From: an uncultured Bacteroidales bacterium
GTDB lineage: Bacteria > Bacteroidota > Bacteroidia > Bacteroidales > UBA932
Assembly (NCBI GenBank): GCA_944322565.1
Contig: CALUPG010000006.1
Span: 62,001-126,000, forward strand
DNA: 64,000 bases
Direction of reading: 5' to 3'
Below the pieces are notes generated by a model. It was not told the origin of the DNA and searched no databases. It saw nothing but the letters and a program-made list of their open reading frames with translations. A program made the translations under genes and the position numbers. Below, piece by piece: positions 26,448 through 34,388 of the stretch; positions within the stretch are counted from its first letter, which is position 1; every line of letters starts with the position of its first letter.

Positions 26448-27680
26448 TCAGTCTGCTGTATGGCCGTGATGTTTTTTGTAGTACAGGGCTACCGGCAGAC
26501 GGGCTATCAGATAGCCGGCCGCAGCTATACAGACAGAAGTGAGCAGAATGTCCTGCAGTGAAATTATGACGGGGTATGCCTCAATTATGAAGTTGCCTGG
26601 CATCCTGATGATGCCGAAGTACTGTTGGATAAGAGCAAACCCGATACCTGTCACTATCCCTGCGGCAAGACCGGCAAGAGAAATCATCCATCCCTCCAGG
26701 ATAAACACCCTTTTCATAAGGTTGTCTGATGCACCCATGCTCATGAATGTGAGCATGTCATCCTTTTTTTCCATGATGAGCATGGAGAGTGAGCCGAATA
26801 TATTGAAAGCTATGATTATTATGATGAACATGAGTATGAGGTATATGGATGCCTTCTCATATTTCATCATCTTGTAGAGTGCCGGATTCTGTCCGAATCT
26901 GTCGCTGACCCGGAATCCGGATCCAAGCATTTTTTCTGCGGTTTCCTGTACTTTTCTGATTTCTTTGGCAGAGGCTCCGGTCATGCGTATTTCAACAGCG
27001 GAAACTTCATTGTCGTCATATCCAAGCAGTTCGCGCATTGTCTCTATCGGTAGGATTACCAATGAATTGTCAATGTCATTGTTGACGGAGAATATTCCGG
27101 ACGGAAAGACCTTTACGCTTTCAATCGATGCAGCAGGGTTAAGGAGGGATATATTCCTGGTTCTGGACGGGAAATACATTTCTATCGGGGCGACAAACCT
27201 GGGGTCTATGCCCAGACGGTGTGCCAGTCCTGCACCTGTGACTGCGAGCGGCAGGTCTCCGTGATGCAGGGAAAATTCCCCGCGGCGAAGATAATCCTTC
27301 AGCGGGGATTCTTCCTCGTAGATGCTGTCCACGCCCTTGGCCTTTGCTATACTCTGCTTGCCCTCATAATTGATGAATACATTTTCCTGAAGCACAGTGC
27401 AGATGCTTGTCACGGACTGCTGTGCGTAAAGCCAGTCATAGACCTCCCCTTCAGGGACAAATGTCTTGCCTTCCGCCGGTGTTATCAGCAATTCAGGCTC
27501 GACATTACCGAGCATGGTCTTCACAATGGAGTCAAATCCGTTGTATACAGACAGTATGATGATCAGGGCTGCCGTTCCGATAGCCATGCCGATGGCGCTT
27601 ATTGCCGAGATTATGTTTATGACATTGTGCGATTTCTTGGCAAAAAGATAGCGGAAGGCTATGAACAGCGGCAGATTCAT
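26448..27680 (-). CDS. LolC/LolE-type FtsX-like ABC transporter permease
   Basis: 410 residues. N-terminal helix (about 22-45: INIISAISAIGMAIGTAALIIILSVYNGF), a large periplasmic MacB/PCD-like domain (about 50-265), then three helices in the C-terminal FtsX domain (ASIYLILMFIIIIIAFNIFGSLSMLIMEKKDDMLTFMSMGAS and onward). This is the LolC/E architecture that extracts lipoproteins from the inner membrane, fitting for a lipoprotein-rich genome. No ATPase partner (LolD) is adjacent. Its start overlaps the rbfA stop (ATGA), giving translational coupling, an arrangement common in Bacteroidota. Confidence 0.85.
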   Translation of the reverse strand: MNLPLFIAFRYLFAKKSHNVINIISAISAIGMAIGTAALIIILSVYNGFDSIVKTMLGNVEPELLITPAEGKTFVPEGEVYDWLYAQQSVTSICTVLQENVFINYEGKQSIAKAKGVDSIYEEESPLKDYLRRGEFSLHHGDLPLAVTGAGLAHRLGIDPRFVAPIEMYFPSRTRNISLLNPAASIESVKVFPSGIFSVNNDIDNSLVILPIETMRELLGYDDNEVSAVEIRMTGASAKEIRKVQETAEKMLGSGFRVSDRFGQNPALYKMMKYEKASIYLILMFIIIIIAFNIFGSLSMLIMEKKDDMLTFMSMGASDNLMKRVFILEGWMISLAGLAAGIVTGIGFALIQQYFGIIRMPGNFIIEAYPVIISLQDILLTSVCIAAAGYLIARLPVALYYKKHHGHTAD

Positions 27681-28021
27681 TTTTTCAGAAGTTCCTCGAT
27701 ATGTTCCACATAATCGAGTGAATCATCCCTGAAGAAGGTTATCTCAGGCACAATCCTGAGCTGCCTCCCGACTCTGTTGCCGAGTTCCCCCCTGAGTGCC
27801 CTGGAGTTTTCTTCCAGGATGTTCATGACGCTTTCAGCCTTGTCCGAAGGGAAGATGCTTACATATATCTTTGCCACAGACAGGTCCGGACTTACTTTTA
27901 CTCCGCTTACGGACACGAGGGCACCTCCGAACATGGCCATTCCTTTGCTGCGGATGATTTCTGCCATGTCCCTCTGGAGTTCTTTCGCCACCTTCAGCTG
28001 TCTTGTTGATTCTCCTTCCAT
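27677..28021 (-). CDS. rbfA: Ribosome-binding factor A
   Basis: 114 residues from MEGESTRQLKVAKELQRDMAEII. The KH-like fold and its motif VSVSGVKVSPDLSVAKIYVSIF are clear. It is a 30S maturation factor acting on the 5' helix of 16S rRNA. A 16-residue in-frame extension upstream is rich in basic/His residues and is not family-like, so I chose the internal ATG. It overlaps the FtsX-like permease start by 4 bp and lies 52 bp after tyrS. Confidence 0.93.
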   Translation of the reverse strand: MEGESTRQLKVAKELQRDMAEIIRSKGMAMFGGALVSVSGVKVSPDLSVAKIYVSIFPSDKAESVMNILEENSRALRGELGNRVGRQLRIVPEITFFRDDSLDYVEHIEELLKK

Positions 28022-28073
28022 GTTTCTCTGTTTTGTAAGTGTATGCCGGCTTTTGCAGGCGTATGCCAACGGA

Positions 28074-29363
28074 TTATTTCAGTATGATGATGAAATAGTT
28101 CTTCTTGCCTTTCTGGGCGAGGATGTATTTGCCGTTGAGCACTGATTCCTGTCCTATCACGGCATTTATGTCGGTTACCTTTTCCTTGTCTATGCTCACG
28201 CCTGAGGCCTGGACCATCTTGCGGCATTCTCCCTTGGAGGGGAATACGGATGTCTCCACTGCAAGGAGTTCCAGGATGTTCAACGGAAGCTTCCCGGCGG
28301 CGATTTCGAATGTCGGCACTCCGTCGAATACCTGCAGGAAGGTCTTTTCGTCCAGTTTCTTCAAGGACTCGGAGGTAGCATTCCCGAAAAGCATCTCAGA
28401 TGCTGCGACTGCCTTGTTGTATTCTTCCTCTCCGTGCACCATGACGGTGATTTCCCTGGCAAGCAGTTTCTGGAGCTTCCTCAGGTGCGGGGCCTCCGCA
28501 TGTTCTGCGACTGCAGCCTCAATCTCTTCCTTCGGGAGCATGGTGAATATCTTTATGTATCTTGCCGCATCCTCGTCTGAAACATTGAGCCAGAACTGGT
28601 AGAACTGGTATGGGGAAGTTCTCTCCGGGTCGAGCCAGATGTTCCCCTTCTCGGTCTTTCCGAATTTGCCTCCGTCGGCCTTTGTGATGAGAGGGCAGGT
28701 GAGGGCATACGCCTCCTTGCCGAGGATTCTTCTGATGAGTTCGCTGCCGGTGGTGATGTTGCCCCACTGGTCGCTTCCTCCCATCTGCAGGGTGCAGCCC
28801 TTGTGCTCATAGAGCCAGAGGTAGTCATAACCCTGGAGCAGCTGGTATGTGAATTCTGTGAAGGACATGCCCTCCCGGGATTCCGACGAAAGCCTCTTCT
28901 TTACCGAATCCTTCGCCATCATATAGTTGACAGTGATGTGCTTGCCGATATCGCGGGTGAAGTCGATGAATGTGTAGTCCTTCATCCAGTCGTAGTTGTT
29001 CACGAGCTCTGCCTTGTTCGGGGCATCAGACTCGAAGTCAAGAAATTGCGAGAGCTGCTTCTTGATGCATGCCACATTGTGGGCGAGCGTCTCCTCGTCG
29101 AGCAGATTCCTTTCCTGGGACTTCATCGAAGGGTCGCCTATCATTCCTGTCGCGCCTCCGACAAGGGCGAACGGCTTGTGGCCGCAGTTCTGGAAATGTT
29201 TCAATATCATTATGCTCACGAGATGGCCTATGTGCAGTGAATCGGCAGTGGGGTCAATGCCGACATATGCTGCGGTCGGCCCTTCCATCAGTTTTTCCTC
29301 TGTTCCCGGCATGATGTCCTGGAGCATGCCTCTCCATCTGAGTTCTTCTACAAAATTCTTCAT
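28074..29363 (-). CDS. tyrS: Tyrosyl-tRNA synthetase
   Basis: 429 residues from [20 protein letters not shown]. Class Ic synthetase: the HIGH motif is present ([11 protein letters not shown]) and KFGKT serves as the KMSKS equivalent. A C-terminal S4 anticodon-stem-binding domain (about 360-429) follows. It charges tRNA-Tyr with tyrosine. An 11-residue upstream extension is possible but not family-like. A minus-strand TATCTTTG (29384-29391) 21 bp upstream fits a -7 box; no clean -33 is present. It is divergent from tpiA across a 328 bp palindromic region. Confidence 0.96.
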   Translation of the reverse strand: MKNFVEELRWRGMLQDIMPGTEEKLMEGPTAAYVGIDPTADSLHIGHLVSIMILKHFQNCGHKPFALVGGATGMIGDPSMKSQERNLLDEETLAHNVACIKKQLSQFLDFESDAPNKAELVNNYDWMKDYTFIDFTRDIGKHITVNYMMAKDSVKKRLSSESREGMSFTEFTYQLLQGYDYLWLYEHKGCTLQMGGSDQWGNITTGSELIRRILGKEAYALTCPLITKADGGKFGKTEKGNIWLDPERTSPYQFYQFWLNVSDEDAARYIKIFTMLPKEEIEAAVAEHAEAPHLRKLQKLLAREITVMVHGEEEYNKAVAASEMLFGNATSESLKKLDEKTFLQVFDGVPTFEIAAGKLPLNILELLAVETSVFPSKGECRKMVQASGVSIDKEKVTDINAVIGQESVLNGKYILAQKGKKNYFIIILK

Positions 29364-29457
29364 CGTATGAAACTTTTGGTCTGCAAAGATAGTCAAAATA
29401 TTCTCACAAATGCAGCATGCTTTGCATTGCGGATTAATGCAGATTCAGTTTGCAGGT

Positions 29458-29495
29458 GCGGCCGGTGGACACCCAAAATGGTGTCCACCGGCCGC
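29458..29495. repeat. Perfect 16 bp-arm inverted repeat between tyrS and tpiA
   Basis: GCGGCCGGTGGACACC (29458-29473) and its complement (29480-29495) flank a 6-base loop CAAAAT. The 16-mer GTGGACACCCAAAATG at 29465-29480 is also inverted at 29580-29595, and TCCTGCATTT at 29501-29510 is inverted at 29610-29619. A smaller hairpin GGCATTTT-C-AAAATGCC lies at 29522-29538. No T-run follows, so it is not a simple terminator. It may be a mobile palindromic element or a regulatory structure. Confidence 0.8.
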
Positions 29496-29624
29496 GATTT
29501 TCCTGCATTTTCGCGGCCGTCGGCATTTTCAAAATGCCATCGGGCACACTTTAACGGCAAAATCATGGCCGTCGGAAAGCATTTTGGGTGTCCACCTGCC
29601 GATGGATAAAAATGCAGGAGTAGT

Positions 29625-29654
29625 TTTGTCATTGTAAAAAGATTCTTAACTTTG
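29625..29654 (+). promoter_or_regulatory. tpiA promoter (-33 TTTG, -7 TAACTTTG)
   Basis: TTTG at 29625-29628 and TAACTTTG at 29647-29654, with an 18 bp spacer. It lies 37 bp upstream of the tpiA ATG. A strong match to the Bacteroidota housekeeping consensus. Confidence 0.75.
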
Positions 29655-29691
29655 CGCGGATTGCAAAGGAAGTAGAAAACTTTTAATAACA

Positions 29692-30450
29692 ATGAATATG
29701 AGAAAGAATATCGTAGCCGGCAACTGGAAGATGAATACTACAGTTCCGGAAGGAATTGAACTTGCAAAGGCAGTAGTCGCAAAGGCATCCGAGGTGCCTG
29801 CTTCAGTAAAGCTCATCATTGCTCCTCCTTTCACTCATCTCTATCCTGTGGCCGAGGTGGTGAAGGGGTCTGTCGTCGGCCTTTCCGCACAGAACTGCGC
29901 TGACAAGGAGAAGGGTGCATACACCGGAGAAGTTTCTGTGAAGATGCTTTCTTCAACAGGATGCGAATACACTATCCTCGGGCATTCGGAAAGAAGACAG
30001 TATTACGGGGAGACCGACGCCACACTCGTTGAGAAGGTGAAGCTTGCAATCGCCGAGGGACTTTCTCCTATCTTCTGCGTAGGGGAGAACCTTGAAGAGC
30101 GCGAGGCTGCCCGCCACTTCGATGTTGTGTCAGAGCAGGTGAAGAATGTGCTCTACACCCTTTCTGCAGAGGAGATGGCAAAGGTAATTGTTGCTTACGA
30201 GCCTGTATGGGCCATCGGAACCGGCAAGACAGCAACTGCTGAGCAGGCTCAGGAAATCCACGCATGTATCCGCAAGGTGCTTGCTGAGAAATTCGGTGCA
30301 CTCGCAGAGGAAATCACAATCCTCTACGGCGGAAGCTGCAAGCCGTCAAATGCCAAGGAACTCTTCGCCTGCCCGGACATCGACGGAGGCCTCATCGGCG
30401 GAGCTGCCCTGAAGGCAGATGATTTCATTGCCATCGCACAGTCATTCTAA
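29692..30450 (+). CDS. tpiA: Triosephosphate isomerase
   Basis: 252 residues. Interconverts DHAP and glyceraldehyde-3-phosphate. N-terminal [12 protein letters not shown] (Asn/Lys catalytic residues), catalytic His in ILGHSERR, catalytic Glu in [17 protein letters not shown], and the flexible loop 6. Glycine-rich phosphate-binding segments (LYGGSC and GGLIGGAAL) close the barrel. The second Met (29698) is an equally good start. Codon use appears more biased than in neighbouring genes, as expected for a highly expressed enzyme. The next gene begins 15 bp downstream. Confidence 0.97.
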   Translation: MNMRKNIVAGNWKMNTTVPEGIELAKAVVAKASEVPASVKLIIAPPFTHLYPVAEVVKGSVVGLSAQNCADKEKGAYTGEVSVKMLSSTGCEYTILGHSERRQYYGETDATLVEKVKLAIAEGLSPIFCVGENLEEREAARHFDVVSEQVKNVLYTLSAEEMAKVIVAYEPVWAIGTGKTATAEQAQEIHACIRKVLAEKFGALAEEITILYGGSCKPSNAKELFACPDIDGGLIGGAALKADDFIAIAQSF

Positions 30451-30465
30451 AATACTGTCATTCCG

Positions 30466-32082
30466 ATGATGGGAAAAGGATATTTTTTTGCATGTGCAGC
30501 TGCAGTGTTGGCTGCACATGTTGTTTCATGCTCACAGGCTGATGGCTCCGGCCTACAGTCCAAGGTGGATGAGTATGCTGTCGTGGAGGTGACCTCCCCG
30601 ATGATCGAGACTCTTTCCGACAAAGACATGCAGGTCCTCAATCTTTTCCGTTCCGCAGGACGGGTCATTGACGGACTTTTCTGGCAGCAGACATTCGGTG
30701 ACAGGGACTCGTTCCTTGAATCTATCTCTGACCCTGCTGCAAAGGACTATGCCCTTATCAATTACGGCCCTTGGGATCGTCTTGCCGACAACGAGCCTTT
30801 CATCAAGGGCTACGGTGTGAAGCCTCTTGGCGCGAATTACTATCCCCAGGATATCACGGCAGAGGAATTCGCCGCATTTGACGACCCGGACAAGAACAGC
30901 CTGTACACTGTCCTGAGGCGAGACTCCGAAGGCAATCTTAAATGTGTATGGTACAGGGACGAGTACAGGGCCCAGCTTGATGAAATCTGCCGTTATCTTG
31001 AAGAGGCAGCATCAATCACAGAGAATGAAGGCCTCAGGAACTATCTCACCAAGAGGGTCGAGGCTTTCCGCACTGACGATTACCTTGAAAGCGACCTGGC
31101 GTGGATGGACATGAAGGACAGCAAGATAGATATTGTCATCGGCCCGATTGAAAACTATGACGACAAGCTCAATGAAGCCAAGGCTTCATATGAATGCTTC
31201 ATCCTGCTGAAAGACGAGGAGAGGAGCGCCGAGCTTGCCAAATATGTGGCCATGCTTCCTGAACTTCAGAAAATGCTCCCTTGCCGTCCCGAGTACAAGA
31301 CTTTCGTGCCGGGCACATCTTCCGACCTGAATGTCTATGACGCCATTTATTATTCGGGAGACTGCAATGCGGGCAGCAAGACCATAGCCATCAACCTTCC
31401 GAATGACGAGAGGGTCCATGCTGCCAAGGGCACGCGCCGTCTTCAGCTTCACAACAGCATCACAGCCAAATTCGGCAAGATTCTTCTCCCTATCGGCCGT
31501 CTTCTGATAGAGCCGGAGCAGCGCAGGCATCTTCGTGACGAGGCTTTCTTCTGGAATGTGACTTTCCATGAGGTGGCGCATGGACTTGGAGTCAAGGAGA
31601 CGGTGAACGGGAAAGGCACTGTTGACGAGGCTCTCGGCACGGAAAAGACTACCTGGGAAGAGGCCAAGGCGGATATCCTCGGTCTGTTCATGGTATGCCG
31701 GCTGGTCGACATGAAGGAAATCCCTCTTATCACCAAAGAGGATGCGATTACCACATTCATCGCCGGACTCGTCCGCTCAGTGCGTTTCGGCTCGGCTTCT
31801 TCGCACGGACGGGCGAATATGATGTGCTACAACTATCTGAAAGAGAACGGGGCGTTTTCGCGCAACAAAGACGGCCTCTATCATATCGATTATGAGAAGG
31901 CCCTTGAAGCAATCAATTCCTGGGCAGACCTGATTCTTACCGTCCAGGCCGAAGGAAACTATGAGTTCGCAAAGGAATATGCTTCCAGGAATGCTGTCAT
32001 TTCTGAAGCGCTTGCCGCAGACATCGCAAATGTCAATGCCCACGACATACCACGTGACATACGATTTGAATTTGTCTGGTAA
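30466..32082 (+). CDS. M49-related (dipeptidyl-peptidase III-like) metallopeptidase lipoprotein, HExxH variant
   Basis: 538 residues. Signal peptide with lipobox HVVSC (Cys22), so probably a membrane-anchored periplasmic or surface enzyme. The zinc site reads HEVAHG (His368-Glu369, His372), a standard HExxH, and further on EEAKAD (398-403). Both are counterparts of the HExxxH and EECRAE motifs of DPP III. N-terminal and mid regions (LINYGPWDRLADNEPFI, NLPNDERVHAAKGTRRLQ) match Bacteroidota M49-related hydrolases. Shorter than canonical DPP III and than the second M49 gene in this window (41126). Substrate unknown. Directly downstream of tpiA, probably co-transcribed. Confidence 0.8.
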   Translation: MMGKGYFFACAAAVLAAHVVSCSQADGSGLQSKVDEYAVVEVTSPMIETLSDKDMQVLNLFRSAGRVIDGLFWQQTFGDRDSFLESISDPAAKDYALINYGPWDRLADNEPFIKGYGVKPLGANYYPQDITAEEFAAFDDPDKNSLYTVLRRDSEGNLKCVWYRDEYRAQLDEICRYLEEAASITENEGLRNYLTKRVEAFRTDDYLESDLAWMDMKDSKIDIVIGPIENYDDKLNEAKASYECFILLKDEERSAELAKYVAMLPELQKMLPCRPEYKTFVPGTSSDLNVYDAIYYSGDCNAGSKTIAINLPNDERVHAAKGTRRLQLHNSITAKFGKILLPIGRLLIEPEQRRHLRDEAFFWNVTFHEVAHGLGVKETVNGKGTVDEALGTEKTTWEEAKADILGLFMVCRLVDMKEIPLITKEDAITTFIAGLVRSVRFGSASSHGRANMMCYNYLKENGAFSRNKDGLYHIDYEKALEAINSWADLILTVQAEGNYEFAKEYASRNAVISEALAADIANVNAHDIPRDIRFEFVW

Positions 32083-32110
32083 TGCCCGGCCGGAGGGATG
32101 TGGCTTGAAG

Positions 32111-33259
32111 CTATTTCATCAGTTCATCCACAACGGCTTTCATTTCATCAAACTGCTCCTCCATGCTGAGGAGCAGTTTGTTTTGTGCCCTTGCCCTGAC
32201 AAGGTTATGCTCGGGATATGCCGTCTTGTAGTAGGTGTCCCCGTCGATATAGTCCATAAGGAACCGGAGCACCTGTTCGTATGTGATGTAGAGGGCGGAG
32301 AAAGCAAGATGTGCAGTTTCTTCATCTGTCAGGGTGTTTTTTCTCTGTGACAGATACCCTGAAGTGTAGGCTCTGAACATTTCCATTGACATCGAGACCT
32401 TGTCCAGATCCCTGTCGTCTTCTGCCCCGGTGTTGGCATATGACCGTATGGCATCCCCGAAGTCGTTCAGGGAAGTGCTGCTCATGCAGGTGTCCAGGTC
32501 AATGACACACAGTACATTACCGCTTTTGTCAAAGAGAATGTTGCTTATCTTGGTATCATTGTGGGTGACTCTCGCAGGAAGGATTCCTTTTTCTGCAAGT
32601 GACCAGAAGTCCAGCATTTTTTCCCTGCGTGATTCTATCCGGCTGATTTCCTCCGCCACTTCCCGTACTCTTCCGGCAGAGTCTCTCCTGAGCGCATCGT
32701 CCCATTGGGCGAGTCTCAGGCGGATGTTGTGAAAGCCTTTGATTGTCTCGTTCAGGGGAGTGGTGAAATCAGCCAGCATCGACTGGAACCTGCCGATTCC
32801 TTCGCCTCCCTTGTATGCGAGTTCCGGACTGTCTGCCTTTTCATAAGTCACGGACCCCTCTATGAACAGGCACACTGCCCACCAGTTGCCGTTGCTGTCC
32901 CTGTAGCACAGGTCGCCTGCTGTCATGGACTTTTCTTCTTCATTCATGCTGTCTGCCTTTCTTCGTATGACTTTCAGCACTTCCCTGTCCGGGTCTCCTC
33001 CGGCGGCAGTGACTTTTCTCCTGAGGTGGTCCGTTATCATCCGGATGTTGGACATCATGCCAGGAATGTCAGGGAATACATTGTGGTTTTTCCTCTGGAG
33101 AATGTATCTCGGAGCCTTGCCTGATGTCATGTCCGGACTTGTTGACACGATGAATGTGTCGTTGATGAATCCCGGCCCCAGGGCCTTGATTGTCTCGGCC
33201 CGGCCTTCAATGTCAAATTCTGAAATTATTTCAAAAAGTTCTGCTTCTGTGTACATCAT
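32111..33259 (-). CDS. Aminoglycoside-phosphotransferase-fold kinase (sugar or choline kinase type)
   Basis: 382 residues, a protein-kinase-like APH fold. The Brenner motif is VTHNDTKISNILFDKSGN (catalytic Asp) and the metal-binding motif is VIDLDTCM. N-terminal IKALGPGFINDTFIV is the glycine-rich region. Family members in Bacteroidota include N-acetylhexosamine 1-kinases; antibiotic resistance is unlikely for a chromosomal gene in this setting. It is last in a minus-strand run with the M6 protease, a lipoprotein and a CBM9-like protein, 43 bp after the latter, which mildly supports a glycan-related substrate. Converges with the M49 gene across 28 bp. Confidence 0.8.
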   Translation of the reverse strand: MMYTEAELFEIISEFDIEGRAETIKALGPGFINDTFIVSTSPDMTSGKAPRYILQRKNHNVFPDIPGMMSNIRMITDHLRRKVTAAGGDPDREVLKVIRRKADSMNEEEKSMTAGDLCYRDSNGNWWAVCLFIEGSVTYEKADSPELAYKGGEGIGRFQSMLADFTTPLNETIKGFHNIRLRLAQWDDALRRDSAGRVREVAEEISRIESRREKMLDFWSLAEKGILPARVTHNDTKISNILFDKSGNVLCVIDLDTCMSSTSLNDFGDAIRSYANTGAEDDRDLDKVSMSMEMFRAYTSGYLSQRKNTLTDEETAHLAFSALYITYEQVLRFLMDYIDGDTYYKTAYPEHNLVRARAQNKLLLSMEEQFDEMKAVVDELMK

Positions 33260-33302
33260 GTGCTGTCAATGGAAATTCAATCCGATATATGGTGCCTGTG
33301 TC

Positions 33303-33947
33303 TCAGAACCGGAGTTCTCCGAAAAAATCCGGACGATGGAAATCCGGTGAAGGAACATCAATGGGATTCCAGCTCAGGAAATGAGGGTGGGCAGCCTTGT
33401 CTGCGCATTTGAAAAAGTTTGCGCGGACTTTTTCCGGCAGATTCCGTCCGTCAAGTCCTATCATGCCGAACGGGATGCCCATTGCTACTTCCCAACTGAA
33501 CATCTTGTCCCCGATGTCATATCTTTTCTGCTGCAGAGAACTGTATCGGATGACATTATCAAGGACGGAGGCATCGAAATGCCTGCAGTCGGTACGGCTT
33601 TTTCTTTTGGCAGCCAGCAGAGTCCCGATGCAGTTCATCTCAAAATTGTAGTATGTGCCGTCTTTCGGGTCCGAAATGAAAAATTCGCAGCAGCTGTCTT
33701 CCCATACCGGACCATTGTATTCCAGTGCCTGCGCCCTCAGGTCCAGTCCTCTTACATGATAGAATACAAACAGATGAGATGCGCTTCTTGCTGCAATTGC
33801 ATGGACAGAAGGACAATATGGCCATTCTTCCGGCCAATTGACAGAATCTACGGCAGTCTTGGCCCCGGACAATTCCATTGCGGTTTCTGTCTCTTCCGGA
33901 GCCATTGACTCCAGGCCCTTGATAAATGGTATATTTAGAATTTTCAT
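33303..33947 (-). CDS. Carbohydrate-binding family 9-like protein
   Basis: 214 residues, no signal peptide. Pattern of CBM9-like/DOMON modules of Bacteroidota: NWPEEWPYCPSV, then LFVFYHVRGLDLRA, then the marker DSCCEFFISDPKDGTYYNFEMNCIGTLLAAKRKSR. The C-terminal WEVAMGIPFGMIG and NFFKCADKAAHPHFLSWNPI complete the fold. Binding of carbohydrate is a family inference. Lack of a visible export signal is odd for a surface-glycan protein. Starts 12 bp after the lipoprotein gene. Confidence 0.8.
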   Translation of the reverse strand: MKILNIPFIKGLESMAPEETETAMELSGAKTAVDSVNWPEEWPYCPSVHAIAARSASHLFVFYHVRGLDLRAQALEYNGPVWEDSCCEFFISDPKDGTYYNFEMNCIGTLLAAKRKSRTDCRHFDASVLDNVIRYSSLQQKRYDIGDKMFSWEVAMGIPFGMIGLDGRNLPEKVRANFFKCADKAAHPHFLSWNPIDVPSPDFHRPDFFGELRF

Positions 33948-33959
33948 TGTATATATGGG

Positions 33960-34388
33960 TTATTCAAGTCTTTCAGACATTGGAATTACGGCTCCGATTT
34001 TCCCTTTGCCGCTCCATAGCCAGATTTTTCCTTCTGCGATGTCAGTTTTTGTGACATTGAATTCCAGTCCCTTCTTGATCTTGATGTCATCTGCAGTCGT
34101 GTATTCGATTGTGGCTGTCACTGTCTGGCCTTCCTCAGAGGGCATCTCGTCAAAATCAAGAATAAAATAATCCGACATATTGTCATTGCATATTCTGATT
34201 TCATTTTTTGAGGGATTGTATCCGAGCTGATGAGTTTCCGGAATATATTCATGCAGCAGAATGCCGTTGATATACAGGGATATTTCTTCTTTTCCGGAAA
34301 ATTCTTTTTCGGAAAAGGGCGACTGGACACAGCCCGCCGGCAGGACGGACAGGACAGATGCAATTAATATTACTTTGCCGTTCATCAT
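33960..34388 (-). CDS. Small lipoprotein, uncharacterised
   Basis: 142 residues with a lipobox at LPAGC (Cys20), then a beta-rich body without recognised domain. The start ATG overlaps the stop of the M6 protease gene by 4 bp (ATGA), so it is translated with it. It could be an accessory or anchoring partner of the protease (inference). Two adjacent Met codons leave the start ambiguous by one residue. Confidence 0.65.
   Translation of the reverse strand: MMNGKVILIASVLSVLPAGCVQSPFSEKEFSGKEEISLYINGILLHEYIPETHQLGYNPSKNEIRICNDNMSDYFILDFDEMPSEEGQTVTATIEYTTADDIKIKKGLEFNVTKTDIAEGKIWLWSGKGKIGAVIPMSERLE

Larger units (their letters stand above)
29364..29691. other. 328 bp divergent intergenic region tyrS/tpiA rich in palindromes
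   Basis: No credible gene is present. It holds a tyrS -7 candidate at the left, the tpiA promoter at the right (29625-29654), and in between (about 29447-29620) a nested set of inverted repeats. The largest is described as a separate feature. The block is more GC-rich than the flanking AT-rich leaders, and its sub-motif CATTTTGGGTGTCCAC and its complement recur. Confidence 0.7.

Noticed and set aside
29367..29637. Small open frames inside the tyrS/tpiA gap
   Set aside because: They arise from the palindromic repeats, lack start context and have no protein-like pattern.
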